64,000 nucleotides of DNA from Methylobacterium isbiliense (GCF_022179325.1 NZ_BPQQ01000009.1:1-64000), one strand, 5' to 3'. Numbered from the stretch's first letter, positions 8,476 through 16,667 are shown. Notes: generated from the letters alone by a model not told the origin. Translations and numbers: made by a program.

Positions 8476-9672
8476 TCAGCAAACGGCGTCGCTTCCCTCG
8501 ACGACGTCCGGCCGCGCCCCCCACAAGGCTATCGCCATGCCGAGATTCGCCAGCGCGAGCGCCACCAGCACGCCGTAGGCCGCGTCGGCGCCGCCGTAGG
8601 TGAGCGCCACCGCGCCGAGGGAGGGTGCCACGGCCTGCGCGATCAAGCCCGGCCGCGCCAAGCGTCCAACGAGCACCGGGTAGCGGACCGGGCCAAACAG
8701 GGCGAGCGGCACCGTGCCCCGGGCGATGGAGTAGATCCCGTTGCCGGCCCCGTAGAGCGCCAGGGCGACGCCGACCGCCGGCACGCCGGCCGCGAGGACC
8801 GCCAGGCCGGCTGCCACCAGCACCATGGCCGCGGTCAGCGTCCAGAGCGGGTGGTGCCGCCCCTTCGCAGCCATCTCGACGATGCGGGCGCCGACCTGGG
8901 CTGGGCCGATCAAGGCGCCGTAGGACACGGCCGCGGCGAGCGCGACGCCGCGGGCCTGGAGCAGGGTGATCAGGTGCACCGAGATTAGCGTCATCACCGT
9001 GCCGCCTAGCACCAGCACGCCGGCCATCAGCAGGAAGGCCCGCCGCTCGCGCGGCGTCAGCGGCTCGCCATGCCCGCGCGTCACCTCCGCACCGGGTGCC
9101 GCCACGGGCGCCGGCGGGATCAGCCCGAGCACCAGCGGCAGGGTCACGGCGAGGTGCAGCCCGGCATAGGCGAGGCAGGCGCCGCGCCAGCCGACATGGT
9201 CGACGAGGAAGGCCGAGAGCGGCCAGCAGACGGTGCTGGCGAACCCGCCCCAGAGGGTCAGCTTCGTGATGGCCGGGCGCGCCTCCGCGCCGTAGAGGCG
9301 GCCCAGGGTCGCGAAGGCCGGGTCGTAGAGGCCGCAGCCCATGCCGAGCCCGATGACGAGCCAACCGGACAGGAACACGGGCAGGTTCGGCGCCAAGCCG
9401 ATCACGACGTGGCCCGCCGCCAGCAGCAGGGCGGCCGATGCCAGGACCGGGCGTCCCCCGTGCCGGTGGATGGCGATTCCCACGCGGGGCGAGGCGATTG
9501 CCGCCACCAGGAGCCCGACGGACAGGCCGCCGACCACCCAGGCGAGTGGCCAGCCCGTGTCGGCGGCGATGGGACCGGCGAGCACCGCCGGCAGGTAGAA
9601 CGACGAACCCCAGGCGAGGATCTCCACCACCCCCAGGGCCGAGATGACGGCCAGCCTGCCTCGCCCGCTCAT
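8476..9672 (-). CDS. MFS transporter linked to an ArsR regulator
   Basis: 398 residues with about 12 hydrophobic segments and the two-lobed layout of the major facilitator superfamily; the central loop (about 180-205, APGAEVTRGHGEPLTPRERR) is polar. Start ATG at 9670-9672 overlaps the TGA of the upstream remnant flavoprotein (ATGA), showing they were one transcription unit. It follows an ArsR gene, so export of an arsenical (arsenite or an organic form) is a reasonable inference. MFS proteins of this kind occur in ars islands, but the substrate cannot be read from the sequence. Confidence 0.85.
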   Translation of the reverse strand: MSGRGRLAVISALGVVEILAWGSSFYLPAVLAGPIAADTGWPLAWVVGGLSVGLLVAAIASPRVGIAIHRHGGRPVLASAALLLAAGHVVIGLAPNLPVFLSGWLVIGLGMGCGLYDPAFATLGRLYGAEARPAITKLTLWGGFASTVCWPLSAFLVDHVGWRGACLAYAGLHLAVTLPLVLGLIPPAPVAAPGAEVTRGHGEPLTPRERRAFLLMAGVLVLGGTVMTLISVHLITLLQARGVALAAAVSYGALIGPAQVGARIVEMAAKGRHHPLWTLTAAMVLVAAGLAVLAAGVPAVGVALALYGAGNGIYSIARGTVPLALFGPVRYPVLVGRLARPGLIAQAVAPSLGAVALTYGGADAAYGVLVALALANLGMAIALWGARPDVVEGSDAVC

Positions 9673-9947
9673 GTCGGCACCCCGCGACCGCACCGCGGGC
9701 CGGTCGCCGCCTTCGCCTCGGGTTCGGCGCCGCGGCATCCATCCGAACCGGCCGACCAGGGCGTGGCGGCCAGCGCCGCCAGGCAGCGGCCCATGATCTC
9801 TTGGCCGGTCGGGAAGCCGTCCCCGGGCGGGGCCCGGCTCGTCCACGGGCCCGCCTCGTAGCCCCGCGCAGGGAGGCGAGCGGCCGCCGCCAGACCGACC
9901 CGGCCGGCGCCGACGACTGCGCCCGGTAGCGGCGTCGTCTCTGGCAT
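9669..9947 (-). pseudogene. Remnant of an ars-linked FAD/NAD(P)-binding oxidoreductase with internal deletion
   Basis: The frame from ATG 9945-9947 begins with a Rossmann dinucleotide motif (AVVGAGRVGLAAAARLPARG). After only about 30 residues it jumps to a segment (FPTGQEIMGRCLAALAAT) that in ArsO-type flavoprotein monooxygenases normally lies some 70-80 residues further on. It then ends in low-complexity sequence at residue 92, where about 400 would be expected. It is therefore a shortened relic that keeps its start, its overlap with the MFS gene (ATGA) and an ArsR-like site upstream (9971-9982). The family match is from memory of sequence style and is moderately certain. Confidence 0.5.
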
Positions 9948-9970
9948 GCGCTGCTCCGCAGGTTCCGGAA

Positions 9971-9982
9971 TTATCGAAATAA
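9971..9982. promoter_or_regulatory. Possible secondary ArsR site
   Basis: TTATCGAAATAA followed by CGG, between the arsR stop and the flavoprotein relic. The right part (CGAAATAACGG) closely matches the right arm of the operator at 10351-10372 (CGAATAACGG). It may be an internal operator for the MFS unit. Confidence 0.35.
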
Positions 9983-9993
9983 CGGGCACGTCG

Positions 9994-10311
9994 TCAGGCC
10001 GCCTCGCCCGTCCCGGAGCAGGTCTCGTCGGCGCAGCACTCGTCCGCGAGGAACCCGACGAGGTCGTCCATGGCGGGGTAGACGGCGCGGCAGATCAAGG
10101 TGGTGGCCTGCCGCTCCTGCGAGACTAGGCCGGTCAGGATGAGCCGGTGGAGGTGGTGCGACAGCGTCGAGGCGGCGGGGATGCCGACGCGGTCCTGCAG
10201 CCGGCGCACCGGCAGCCCGGCATGCCCGGCCCGCACGAGCGCCCGGTAGATCCGGAGCCGGGCGGGACTGCCCAGGGCCTCAAGCTGCTTGGCCGCTTGT
10301 TCGACGTTCAT
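9994..10311 (-). CDS. arsR: ArsR-family arsenic repressor (C-terminal Cys type)
   Basis: 105 residues, winged-helix ArsR/SmtB fold. The recognition helix is around ASTLSHHLHRL (47-57) and the beta wing around QERQATTLICRAVYP. Cysteines at 92, 93 and 98 near the C-terminus (ECCADETC) match the arrangement of Acidithiobacillus-type ArsR, whose arsenite site is C-terminal. The gene heads the minus-strand unit arsR-flavoprotein relic-MFS and faces a hypothetical gene on the plus strand across a perfect inverted repeat (10351-10372), its probable operator. Confidence 0.9.
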   Translation of the reverse strand: MNVEQAAKQLEALGSPARLRIYRALVRAGHAGLPVRRLQDRVGIPAASTLSHHLHRLILTGLVSQERQATTLICRAVYPAMDDLVGFLADECCADETCSGTGEAA

Positions 10312-10350
10312 GGAAATACATGGCCATGGAACGCGTCGGCGTGCAATGCC

Positions 10351-10372
10351 TTATTCGGCATCCATCGAATAA
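10351..10372. promoter_or_regulatory. Probable ArsR operator, perfect 7-bp inverted repeat
   Basis: TTATTCG-N8-CGAATAA, 40 nt upstream of arsR and 40 nt upstream of the divergent hypothetical gene at 10412. Size and position fit an ArsR-family operator that could control both directions. Confidence 0.6.
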
Positions 10373-10411
10373 CGGGGCCGCCGCCGGTCGCCTCGTAGCC
10401 TATGCACGGAC

Positions 10412-10999
10412 ATGACCCACGCAAACCTTCTCGCTGCCCTCCGCAGCCATGACGCTCTCCTCGTCCATTGCTCTCGTCCTGGTAAGGGTCAGGATCCGAA
10501 GGAGCGGGTCTATCCAGACGACCTGCAGAACGCGATCCAAGTGCTCGACCGTGGCATTGGAACACTGCCGTGTTCCCTCATCTGGCCCGCTCATCAGGCC
10601 ACGTATGGCTCGGTCGGCATCGTCATCAAGCCTCGTACGTTTGCGTCCGTGAAGGGTGTCGTCACCGGAGATGGCGGCACCACTTACGATGATGCTACGG
10701 GCGAGCGCTCCAAGGGAAGAACGGTGCCGCTCACCATGCAGAACCTGCCCTCTGCCTTCACACCCACCGGCGAGCACAACGAATGGACGGTCGCGGATGC
10801 CGACTGCGTCGGCATCTACTTCGCGCCCGGCAGGTATGCTCAAGTGGCCGAGCGGACGGGGCCGCTTGGACCGGATGCCAAGTACCCCACCAACTTCAGA
10901 AACCTGACGATGGATGACGTCCGCAAGGACTTTCCCGGCTTGCCCATCTTCAGCATCGTAGAGGGGCGGGTGCTCGGCTTCGTCCATAATCCGTACTGA
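10412..10999 (+). CDS. Hypothetical protein, divergent from arsR
   Basis: 195 residues, not recognised. Soluble, no signal peptide or membrane helix. Sequence features: LLVHCSRPGKGQ near the start, a Gly/Thr-rich middle (VVTGDGGTTYDDATG), an acidic ADADCVGIYF strand and a C-terminus ending VEGRVLGFVHNPY. Codon use looks less GC-biased than the neighbours, which hints at a separate origin. Its stop is one base from that of the convergent acr3 gene. The ArsR-type operator in the shared upstream region suggests it may be arsenic-regulated, but nothing in the protein says what it does. Confidence 0.7.
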   Translation: MTHANLLAALRSHDALLVHCSRPGKGQDPKERVYPDDLQNAIQVLDRGIGTLPCSLIWPAHQATYGSVGIVIKPRTFASVKGVVTGDGGTTYDDATGERSKGRTVPLTMQNLPSAFTPTGEHNEWTVADADCVGIYFAPGRYAQVAERTGPLGPDAKYPTNFRNLTMDDVRKDFPGLPIFSIVEGRVLGFVHNPY

Positions 11000-11000
11000 T

Positions 11001-12071
11001 TTACTCCGCCGCTTCCGTCCGGCTGCTCCGTGACGCTGGCAGCCGGACGGCCCCGCGCTCGTACCAGCCTTGGCTCCGGTTCACGATCCACACCACCGAG
11101 AGCATGACCGGCACCTCGATGAGGACGCCGACCACGGTGGCCAGCGCTGCGCCCGAGTTGAAGCCGAACAGGCTGATCGCGGCGGCCACCGCCAACTCGA
11201 AGAAGTTCGAGGCGCCGATCAGCGCCGACGGGCCGGCCACGCAGTGCTGCTCGCCCGCGGCGCGGTTCAGGAGGTAGGCCAGTCCGGAGTTCAGGTAGAC
11301 CTGGATGAGGATGGGGACCGCGAGCAGGCCGATCACCGCTGGCTGCGCCAGGATCTGCTCGCCCTGGAAGCCGAACAGCAGCACCAGGGTGGCCAGGAGC
11401 GCCATGAGCGAGGCCGGCCCGAGCCTGGCGAGGAGTCGGTCCAGCGCCGCCTGCCCGCCCGAGGCGAGGAGGGCGCGGCGCACGACCTGGGCGATGATCA
11501 CCGGGATGACGATGTAGAGCACCACCGACAGAACCAGCGTGCCCCAGGGCACCGTGATGGCGGAGAGCCCGAGCAGCAGGCCGACGATCGGCGCGAAGGC
11601 CACCACCATGATCGTGTCGTTCAGCGCCACCTGGCTCAAGGTGAAGTGCGGCTCGCCCCGGGTCAGGTTCGACCACACGAACACCATCGCGGTGCAGGGC
11701 GCCGCCGCCAGGATGATGAGCCCGGCGATGTAGCTGTCGATCTGGTCGGCCGGCAGGTAGGGCCGGAACAGGTAGCCGATGAACAGCCAGCCGAGCGCGG
11801 CCATCGAGAAGGGCTTAACGGCCCAGTTGATGAACAACGTCACGCCGATGCCGCGCCAGTGCCGCCCGACCTGCCGCAGCGAGGCGAAGTCGATCTTGAG
11901 CAGCATGGGGATGACCATGAGCCAGATCAGGGCGGCGACCGGCAGGTTCACCTTGGCGACCTCGGCCGCGCCGACGGCGTGGAAGAAGCCTGGCATGACG
12001 TGGCCGAGCGCGATGCCGGCCACGATGCAGAGGGCAACCCAGACGGTCAGGTAGCGTTCGAACAGGGACAT
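11001..12071 (-). CDS. acr3: ACR3-type arsenite efflux permease
   Basis: 356 residues with ten hydrophobic helices, the usual size for ACR3/ArsB of the bile-acid transporter fold. The conserved segment around helix 4 is intact (AAAPCTAMVFVWSNLTRGEP, Cys 126 essential for transport in the family), as is VALNDTIMV after it. It exports As(OH)3 produced by the two arsenate reductases encoded just upstream (9-nt gap to the ArsC gene). It is the last gene of the operon arsR-arsC-arsC-acr3 and should be controlled by the ArsR at 13026-13385. Confidence 0.95.
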   Translation of the reverse strand: MSLFERYLTVWVALCIVAGIALGHVMPGFFHAVGAAEVAKVNLPVAALIWLMVIPMLLKIDFASLRQVGRHWRGIGVTLFINWAVKPFSMAALGWLFIGYLFRPYLPADQIDSYIAGLIILAAAPCTAMVFVWSNLTRGEPHFTLSQVALNDTIMVVAFAPIVGLLLGLSAITVPWGTLVLSVVLYIVIPVIIAQVVRRALLASGGQAALDRLLARLGPASLMALLATLVLLFGFQGEQILAQPAVIGLLAVPILIQVYLNSGLAYLLNRAAGEQHCVAGPSALIGASNFFELAVAAAISLFGFNSGAALATVVGVLIEVPVMLSVVWIVNRSQGWYERGAVRLPASRSSRTEAAE

Positions 12072-12080
12072 CGGGCTTCC

Positions 12081-12506
12081 TCAGGCGGTGGCGACGCGGC
12101 GGCCGTGCTCGTCGACGACGCGCTCGCCGTCCTCCTTCACGAGTTCGCCCTGCTGGGCGGGAAGCAGATCCAGCACAGCCTCGGACGGCCGGCACAGGCG
12201 CACGCCCTTCGGGCTGACCACGAGCGGGCGGTTCAGCAGGACCGGATGGGCCTCGATCGCGTCGAGGAGCTGCTCGTCGGTCAGCGACCGATTGGCGAGG
12301 CCGAGTTCCGCGTAGGGCGTGCCTTTCTCGCGCAGCACGTCCCGGACCGAGAGGCCGGCACGGGCGAGCAGTTGCTTGATGAGCGCCCGGCTCGGAGGCG
12401 TCTTCAGGTACTCGACCACGTGCGGCTCGACGCCGGCGTTGCGGATCATCGCCAGGGTGTTGCGCGACGTGCCGCAGGCGGGGTTGTGGTAGATGACGAC
12501 GTCCAT
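12081..12506 (-). CDS. arsC: Arsenate reductase, glutaredoxin-dependent ArsC
   Basis: 141 residues of the ArsC/Spx thioredoxin-like fold. The catalytic cysteine sits in HNPACGTSRN (Cys 11) and the arginines that position arsenate are present (ANRSLTDEQLL, LLNRPLVVSPKGVRLCRP). This class reduces As(V) to As(III) with glutathione and glutaredoxin. The ATG overlaps the TGA of the preceding LMW-PTP-type reductase (ATGA), so the two are translationally coupled. The open frame extends upstream, but only this start gives the family N-terminus. Confidence 0.95.
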   Translation of the reverse strand: MDVVIYHNPACGTSRNTLAMIRNAGVEPHVVEYLKTPPSRALIKQLLARAGLSVRDVLREKGTPYAELGLANRSLTDEQLLDAIEAHPVLLNRPLVVSPKGVRLCRPSEAVLDLLPAQQGELVKEDGERVVDEHGRRVATA

Positions 12507-13033
12507 CACGCGACCTCCGGGCGGGCCGAGGTGGCGCCGGCGAGCTGGCCGATCTCCCGGACCTTCGACGACAGGGCGACCTGGTCGAGGCTGCCGAGCG
12601 GCAGGGCAACGAAGGCCGCGATCCGATTCTTTAGGTAGCGCTGGGCGGTGACGAATGCGCGCTTGCGCTCCATCTCCGAGCCCTCCGCCGCCGCGGGGTC
12701 CTCGATGCCCCAGTGGGCCGTCACCGGCTGGCCGGGCCAGTACGGGCACGCCTCGCCGGCGGCGTTGTCACAGACGGTGAAGACGAAATCCATGACGGGG
12801 GCGTCGGGCCCGGCGAACTCGTCCCACGACTTCGAGCGCAGGCCCTCGGTCGGGTAGTCGCTCTCCCGCAGGACCTGCAGCGCCAGCGGGTGCGGCTCGC
12901 CCTTCGGTTGGCTGCCGGCCGAGAAGGCGCGGAAGCGCCCGCCGCCCTCCTTGTTGAGCATGGCCTCGGCCAGGATCGAGCGGGCCGAGTTGCCGGTGCA
13001 GAGGAACAGGACGTTGTAGGCGGGCTCAGGCAT
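12506..13033 (-). CDS. arsC: Arsenate reductase, low-molecular-weight phosphatase type
   Basis: 175 residues. The P-loop FLCTGNSARS (Cys 12) is that of LMW protein-tyrosine-phosphatase-like arsenate reductases, and the cysteine-bearing segment FTVCDNAAGEACPYWPG follows around residues 88-104. These enzymes reduce arsenate through an intramolecular disulfide relay, usually recycled by thioredoxin or mycothiol systems. About 35 residues beyond the core form a charged/aliphatic tail. It overlaps arsR by 8 nt and the Grx-type arsC by the ATGA junction. Two unrelated arsenate reductases in one operon provide redundancy for different thiol donors. Confidence 0.93.
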   Translation of the reverse strand: MPEPAYNVLFLCTGNSARSILAEAMLNKEGGGRFRAFSAGSQPKGEPHPLALQVLRESDYPTEGLRSKSWDEFAGPDAPVMDFVFTVCDNAAGEACPYWPGQPVTAHWGIEDPAAAEGSEMERKRAFVTAQRYLKNRIAAFVALPLGSLDQVALSSKVREIGQLAGATSARPEVA

Positions 13034-13385
13034 GGAGGGTGTCCCCGGTGGTGCAGTCGCAGGCGGCGAGCGCGGCGACGGCCGGGTTGCACACCTCCGG
13101 GTGGCCCTGGCAGCAGTCGCGCATGAGGAACTGGACGAGGTCGGACAGGCCGGCATAGGCGGCGCTGTAGATGACCGACTTGCCCTCGCGGCGGGACGTG
13201 ATCAGCCCGGCATGCGAGAGCTCCTTCAGGTGGAAGGACAGGTTGTTGCCGGCGACGCCCACGGTCTCCGCGAGCACTCCGGCCGCGAGGCCGTCGGGAC
13301 CGGCCGTGACCAGGGCGCGCACGACCCGCAGGCGATGCTCCTGTCCGAGCGCCGCGAAGGCGGCGAGGGCTTGCCGTTCGTCCAT
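13026..13385 (-). CDS. arsR: ArsR-family arsenic repressor of the acr3 operon
   Basis: 119 residues. Winged helix with recognition helix AGNNLSFHLKEL (45-56) and wing SRREGKSVIYSA. Cysteines cluster C-terminally: CC at 91-92, C99, and CDC at 109-111, consistent with an arsenite site outside the DNA-binding helix as in C-terminal-type ArsR proteins. It is the first gene of the minus-strand ars operon and lies back to back with arsH; the inverted repeat TCAAC-N4-GTTGA at 13401-13414 between them is the likely operator. Confidence 0.93.
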   Translation of the reverse strand: MDERQALAAFAALGQEHRLRVVRALVTAGPDGLAAGVLAETVGVAGNNLSFHLKELSHAGLITSRREGKSVIYSAAYAGLSDLVQFLMRDCCQGHPEVCNPAVAALAACDCTTGDTLHA

Positions 13386-13400
13386 CGAATGACCTACATA

Positions 13401-13414
13401 TCAACTCCTGTTGA
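13401..13414. promoter_or_regulatory. Probable ArsR operator between arsR and arsH
   Basis: TCAAC-TCCT-GTTGA, a perfect 5-bp inverted repeat set in an AT-rich stretch, 16 nt from the arsR start and 22 nt from the arsH start. It resembles the ATCAA/TTGAT core recognised by many ArsR proteins and would control both directions. Confidence 0.6.
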
Positions 13415-13435
13415 AACGTAGAGGAATCAAGCGCC

Positions 13436-14182
13436 TTGGACAAGCCCCAGCAGCCGTTCGCCGACGGGATGCCCAACCTCTCCGAGGCGCATTTCGAGGT
13501 GCCGACCGCCGAGCGCGTGGAGGCGTCGATGCCGCTCGCCCACGCGCCGCGCTTCCTGATCCTCTACGGCTCGCTGCGCGCGCGCTCGTTCAGCCGCTTC
13601 CTGGCCTACGAGGCGGCGCGCCTGCTGGAAGCGATGGGTGGCGAGGTGCGGATCTACGACGCCCACGGGCTGCCGCTGCCCGACGACGCCACCGCCGACC
13701 ACCCGAAGGTGCAGGAGCTGCGGCAGCTCTCGATCTGGTCCGAGGGCCAGGTCTGGGTCTCGCCGGAGCGCCACGGCAACCTGACTGGCGTGATGAAGAG
13801 CCAGATCGACTGGCTGCCCTTGAGCGAGGGCTCGGTCCGGCCGACCCAGGGGCGGACGCTCGCGGTGATGCAGGTCTCGGGCGGCTCGCAGAGCTTTAAC
13901 GCCGTGAACTCTCTGCGGGTGCTCGGGCGCTGGATGCGGATGATCACCATCCCGAACCAGTCGTCCGTGCCAATGGCCTACAAGGAGTTCGACGACGCCG
14001 GCCGCATGAAGCCGGGCCCCCTGTACGAGCGCGTGGTCGACGTATGCGAGGAGCTGATGAAGTTCACGCTCCTGACCCGCGGGAGGGCCGACTACCTCGT
14101 CGACCGCTACAGCGAGCGCAAGGAGCGCGAGCCGGAACGGCTCAAGGCCATCGCTTCCGACATCGGTTTCGCCAAGCCCTAG
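13436..14182 (+). CDS. arsH: ArsH, NADPH-dependent FMN oxidoreductase
   Basis: 248 residues, typical ArsH length. The flavodoxin-like core shows [14 protein letters not shown] (FMN-phosphate loop, about 41-54), [18 protein letters not shown] (107-124) and the family segment [18 protein letters not shown] (143-160). ArsH oxidises trivalent organoarsenicals to less toxic pentavalent forms and can reduce quinones or azo dyes. The frame opens with TTG (13436) with GAGG about 11 nt upstream; ATG at 13469 (residue 12) is an alternative, but the extended N-terminus is common in ArsH. It is divergent from arsR and probably ArsR-controlled. Confidence 0.93.
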   Translation: MDKPQQPFADGMPNLSEAHFEVPTAERVEASMPLAHAPRFLILYGSLRARSFSRFLAYEAARLLEAMGGEVRIYDAHGLPLPDDATADHPKVQELRQLSIWSEGQVWVSPERHGNLTGVMKSQIDWLPLSEGSVRPTQGRTLAVMQVSGGSQSFNAVNSLRVLGRWMRMITIPNQSSVPMAYKEFDDAGRMKPGPLYERVVDVCEELMKFTLLTRGRADYLVDRYSERKEREPERLKAIASDIGFAKP

Positions 14183-14304
14183 GCTTGCGTCGTCGACGAT
14201 GATCGTTCGCTGGACTCCGGCCCTCACGAGTGGGCGCGGTAGGCGCGACGGAGCAGGCGCGTGCTATGCCGCGCCTGTTCCTCGACCGGGAGCGGGCTAA
14301 GGCA

Positions 14305-14970
14305 TCAGGCGAAGTCCTCGTCGTAATACATCGAGTCGTCCACCTTGCCGTCGGTCTCAAGCTCCGGTTCCATGTAGGCGATCCGCCCTGCGACGCGCTC
14401 GAACGTCATCACAGTCGTGAAGACGATCTTGTCGCCATGGAACGCCCGATCCTGGTCGTTCTCGCCGTTCAGCGATCCGGTCAGGGTCGCGACCAGCGCG
14501 TCGTCACTCGGCTTGAAATCGTATTCCTCGATGTAGAGCTCATCGAAGTAGGCGTTCGTCGAGGCGATCTCGCCGTCCAGGGCCCCCTCGATCATCATCG
14601 GGTCGTCCTGGACGAACGCGTTGACATCGTCGCTCAGATGCCTGGACCTCCAGAACCGGCCGTCGAAGTGGCCCTGGCTCGCGAGGAAGTCGCACAGCTC
14701 GGACGTGAGATCCTCGACGCCGGGCAGGTCGGCGGGAAGCCCCCGGAGCGTTCCGACTCGCTCGTCCATTAGGCGCAGGTCCGGGATGAGGATTTCGGCC
14801 TTGCCGATGTCGCTCAGGGGAAACCTGGTTTCCGCTCGGAGCGCCGCGGCCGTCTTGTATCCGAAGAATGCGGCCACGAGTTCGTGCGCGTGAGAGGAGC
14901 CCAGCTTGTTGCCGGTCAGGAGGCGATAGCGCGCGCGCAGGTGGTCCGCGCAGTCCTTGGGAAGGGACAT
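14305..14970 (-). CDS. Hypothetical protein, acidic C-terminal half
   Basis: 221 residues, not recognised with certainty. The N-terminal 45 residues (CADHLRARYRLLTGNKLGSS, then HAHELVAAFFGYKTAAALRA) follow a short helical pattern seen at the front of several plasmid-borne or glyoxalase-superfamily-annotated proteins, ending in a Gly-Tyr turn. The rest is acidic (ELYIEEYDF, SMYYDEDFA), with no membrane helix or signal. It sits alone on the minus strand between arsH and the RNase H-like/kinase set, with about 120 nt to arsH and 365 nt to the next gene. Function unknown. Confidence 0.7.
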   Translation of the reverse strand: MSLPKDCADHLRARYRLLTGNKLGSSHAHELVAAFFGYKTAAALRAETRFPLSDIGKAEILIPDLRLMDERVGTLRGLPADLPGVEDLTSELCDFLASQGHFDGRFWRSRHLSDDVNAFVQDDPMMIEGALDGEIASTNAYFDELYIEEYDFKPSDDALVATLTGSLNGENDQDRAFHGDKIVFTTVMTFERVAGRIAYMEPELETDGKVDDSMYYDEDFA

Positions 14971-15334
14971 GGCACATCCATTTCACACCGGCGTCTTGAG
15001 TGGGTGGTCACAAGCGCTTGATGATCACCCTGCGCCGGCAGAGATGGTTGCCGTTCAGGTATCGATCCGAGATCGAGTTCGCCGCCTTTTGGGTCGCTTG
15101 CAGCCCGGGCATCGGCTCCGGTTTGGAATGTAGCCGTCGCGACCACGCTCGGCAACTGGCATCCCGCGATCGGGCGTCTGGTTATCCCGCACCGGACGGG
15201 GCTTCGGCCTGCGGGCCCCATCGGACGCGCCGCGGCGCTTGCGCCCGTCCCGCGCCCCGCTCCTGGCCTTCGCACGCGCGTCCGTGCGAAAAGCCCGGCA
15301 CCAAGCTCGACAGGGCGGCAACTGGGGGGATGCG
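14971..15334. other. Intergenic region upstream of the RNase H-like/kinase set
   Basis: About 360 bases. Several frames are open but none has a convincing start, ribosome site or protein pattern. It should carry the minus-strand promoter of the 14305-14970 gene and the plus-strand promoter of the kinase module. A purine-rich GGGGGGA just before 15335 acts as a plausible ribosome site for the next gene. Confidence 0.4.
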
Positions 15335-15790
15335 GTGATCACGATCGGGATCAGGGCGGCGCCACGCGTGGTCACCTTCGCGGTCTACGACACGGACGCC
15401 AAGACGGTCATCAACGTCGAGGAGATCAGGATCCCGGCGGCCTTTGGGACCCCCGACGGGCTGAAGTACCTGCGCAGCAACCTCCTGGACGTCCTGCGCG
15501 AGTTCCGGGTCGAGAGGGCCGGCGTGCGGCTCACCGAGCCCAGCGCGCAGTCCCTCAGCATCGACCGCGTCCAGATCGAGGGCGTCATTCAAGAGGCCTT
15601 CGCCAGCAGCGAGCTCTCGGCCTATTTCGCGGGCCCGATCGCCACCGGGGCGGCCCGCCTTGGCATCGAGCGGACGCGGTTCAAGCCACTCGCCGACGGC
15701 GAGGACGGGTACGGCATCGAGAACTGGGGAAAGATGTCGAAGGAGGAGCGGGAGGCGATCCTGTACGCCATGGGGGCCGAAAATGCTTAA
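15335..15790 (+). CDS. Possible RNase H/RuvC-fold protein, partner of the adjacent kinase
   Basis: 151 residues from a GTG start at 15335 preceded by GGGGGGA (an in-frame start at 15239 would add a basic, disordered 32 residues). The pattern ITIGIRAA, TFAVYDTDAKTVI, then a helix, then RVERAGVRLTEP and a helix (DRVQIEGVIQEAF) recalls the strand-hairpin-helix-strand order of RNase H-like proteins. The first-strand catalytic aspartate is replaced (IGIR instead of IGID), so nuclease activity is doubtful. The stop overlaps the kinase start by 8 nt (ATGCTTAA), which makes joint expression very likely. I know no named family for it. Confidence 0.65.
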   Translation: MITIGIRAAPRVVTFAVYDTDAKTVINVEEIRIPAAFGTPDGLKYLRSNLLDVLREFRVERAGVRLTEPSAQSLSIDRVQIEGVIQEAFASSELSAYFAGPIATGAARLGIERTRFKPLADGEDGYGIENWGKMSKEEREAILYAMGAENA

Positions 15791-16667
15791 GCCGTACAAC
15801 AAGGCCGAGCTGACCTTTGAGCGGGTGCGGGACATCGGCGCGGACGGCCGCAACTCGGAGACCTTCCTCTCGCGCGATCACCAGCTCAACGCGGAGATCG
15901 TAACGAAGCGGATCGCGAAGGCGAGCCTGGCCTCGCCGGCCGAGTTCTTCGCGGAGTCGCAGGCCCTCTACGCGAGCGCTCATCAGAACGTCGTTCAGAT
16001 CCACTACGCCTGCTACGACGAAGACCATATCTACCTAGCGATGCCGTTCTACCGCCGCGGCTCGGTGAAGGGCCTCATCACGGGCCGCTACATGACCGTC
16101 CGCGAGATCGTCACGGTCGCCTGCCAAGTCCTGAGCGGGCTTCACCACATCCACTCGAAGAAGCTCGTCCACTTCGACGTGAAGCCCGACAACATCCTGC
16201 TGTCGGACCGGGGCGAGGCGCTGGTGTCGGATTTCGGGCAGGCCAAGCAGATGAACTTCGTCGGGAAGGCCGAGCAGGACCGGCACTACACCCCCATGAT
16301 CCCGCCCGAGGCCCTGGCGGAGGATCGGTTCGACCTCACCTTCGACATCTACCAGTTCGGGCTGACCCTCTACCGGATGTGCAACGGGAACGAGGCCTTC
16401 CACGCGCAGCTGGCGAAGTACGGTCCGCCGGGACCCGGTTTCGACCGGGCCGGCTTCCGGTATGACGTCCGGAACGGGCGGTTCCCTGACCGCCGGGCGT
16501 TCGCGCCGCACATCCCGTCGAAGCTCCGCAAGGTCGTCCGCGCCTGCCTGGAGACAGAGCCCTCCGATCGATACGGTTCCGCCCTAGACGTGGCCAACGC
16601 ACTGGCCGACATCGACGGCTGCCTGCTGGACTGGCGCCTGGAGGCAACAGCTGATAAGAGAGTTTAG
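15783..16667 (+). CDS. Serine/threonine protein kinase (Hanks type), soluble
   Basis: 294 residues, essentially one kinase domain. Visible motifs: degenerate Gly loop (IGADGRNSETFLS, about 19-31), VTKRIAK with the ATP lysine (about 42), helix-C glutamate (EFFAESQAL), hinge AMPFYRRGS, catalytic loop HFDVKPDNIL (about 132-141, HFD in place of HRD), DFGQAK (about 154-159), and IPPEALAEDRFDLTFDIYQFG for APE and helix F. The catalytic Asp, Lys and Asn are present, so it should be active. No membrane helix or sensor domain. It is coupled to the upstream RNase H-like gene and followed by two small frames. Soluble kinases next to a nucleic-acid-type protein recall defence or signalling modules, but no known system matches. 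Confidence 0.85.
   Translation: MLKPYNKAELTFERVRDIGADGRNSETFLSRDHQLNAEIVTKRIAKASLASPAEFFAESQALYASAHQNVVQIHYACYDEDHIYLAMPFYRRGSVKGLITGRYMTVREIVTVACQVLSGLHHIHSKKLVHFDVKPDNILLSDRGEALVSDFGQAKQMNFVGKAEQDRHYTPMIPPEALAEDRFDLTFDIYQFGLTLYRMCNGNEAFHAQLAKYGPPGPGFDRAGFRYDVRNGRFPDRRAFAPHIPSKLRKVVRACLETEPSDRYGSALDVANALADIDGCLLDWRLEATADKRV

Noticed and set aside
11070-12638. 522-codon plus-strand frame over the ars operon
   Set aside because: Antisense to acr3 and arsC; composition of Arg/Gln/His/Glu typical of antisense frames; no motif.
16655-16667. Programmed -1 frameshift after the kinase
   Set aside because: The local bases do not form a canonical X-XXY-YYZ slippery heptamer; an indel or lost start is simpler.
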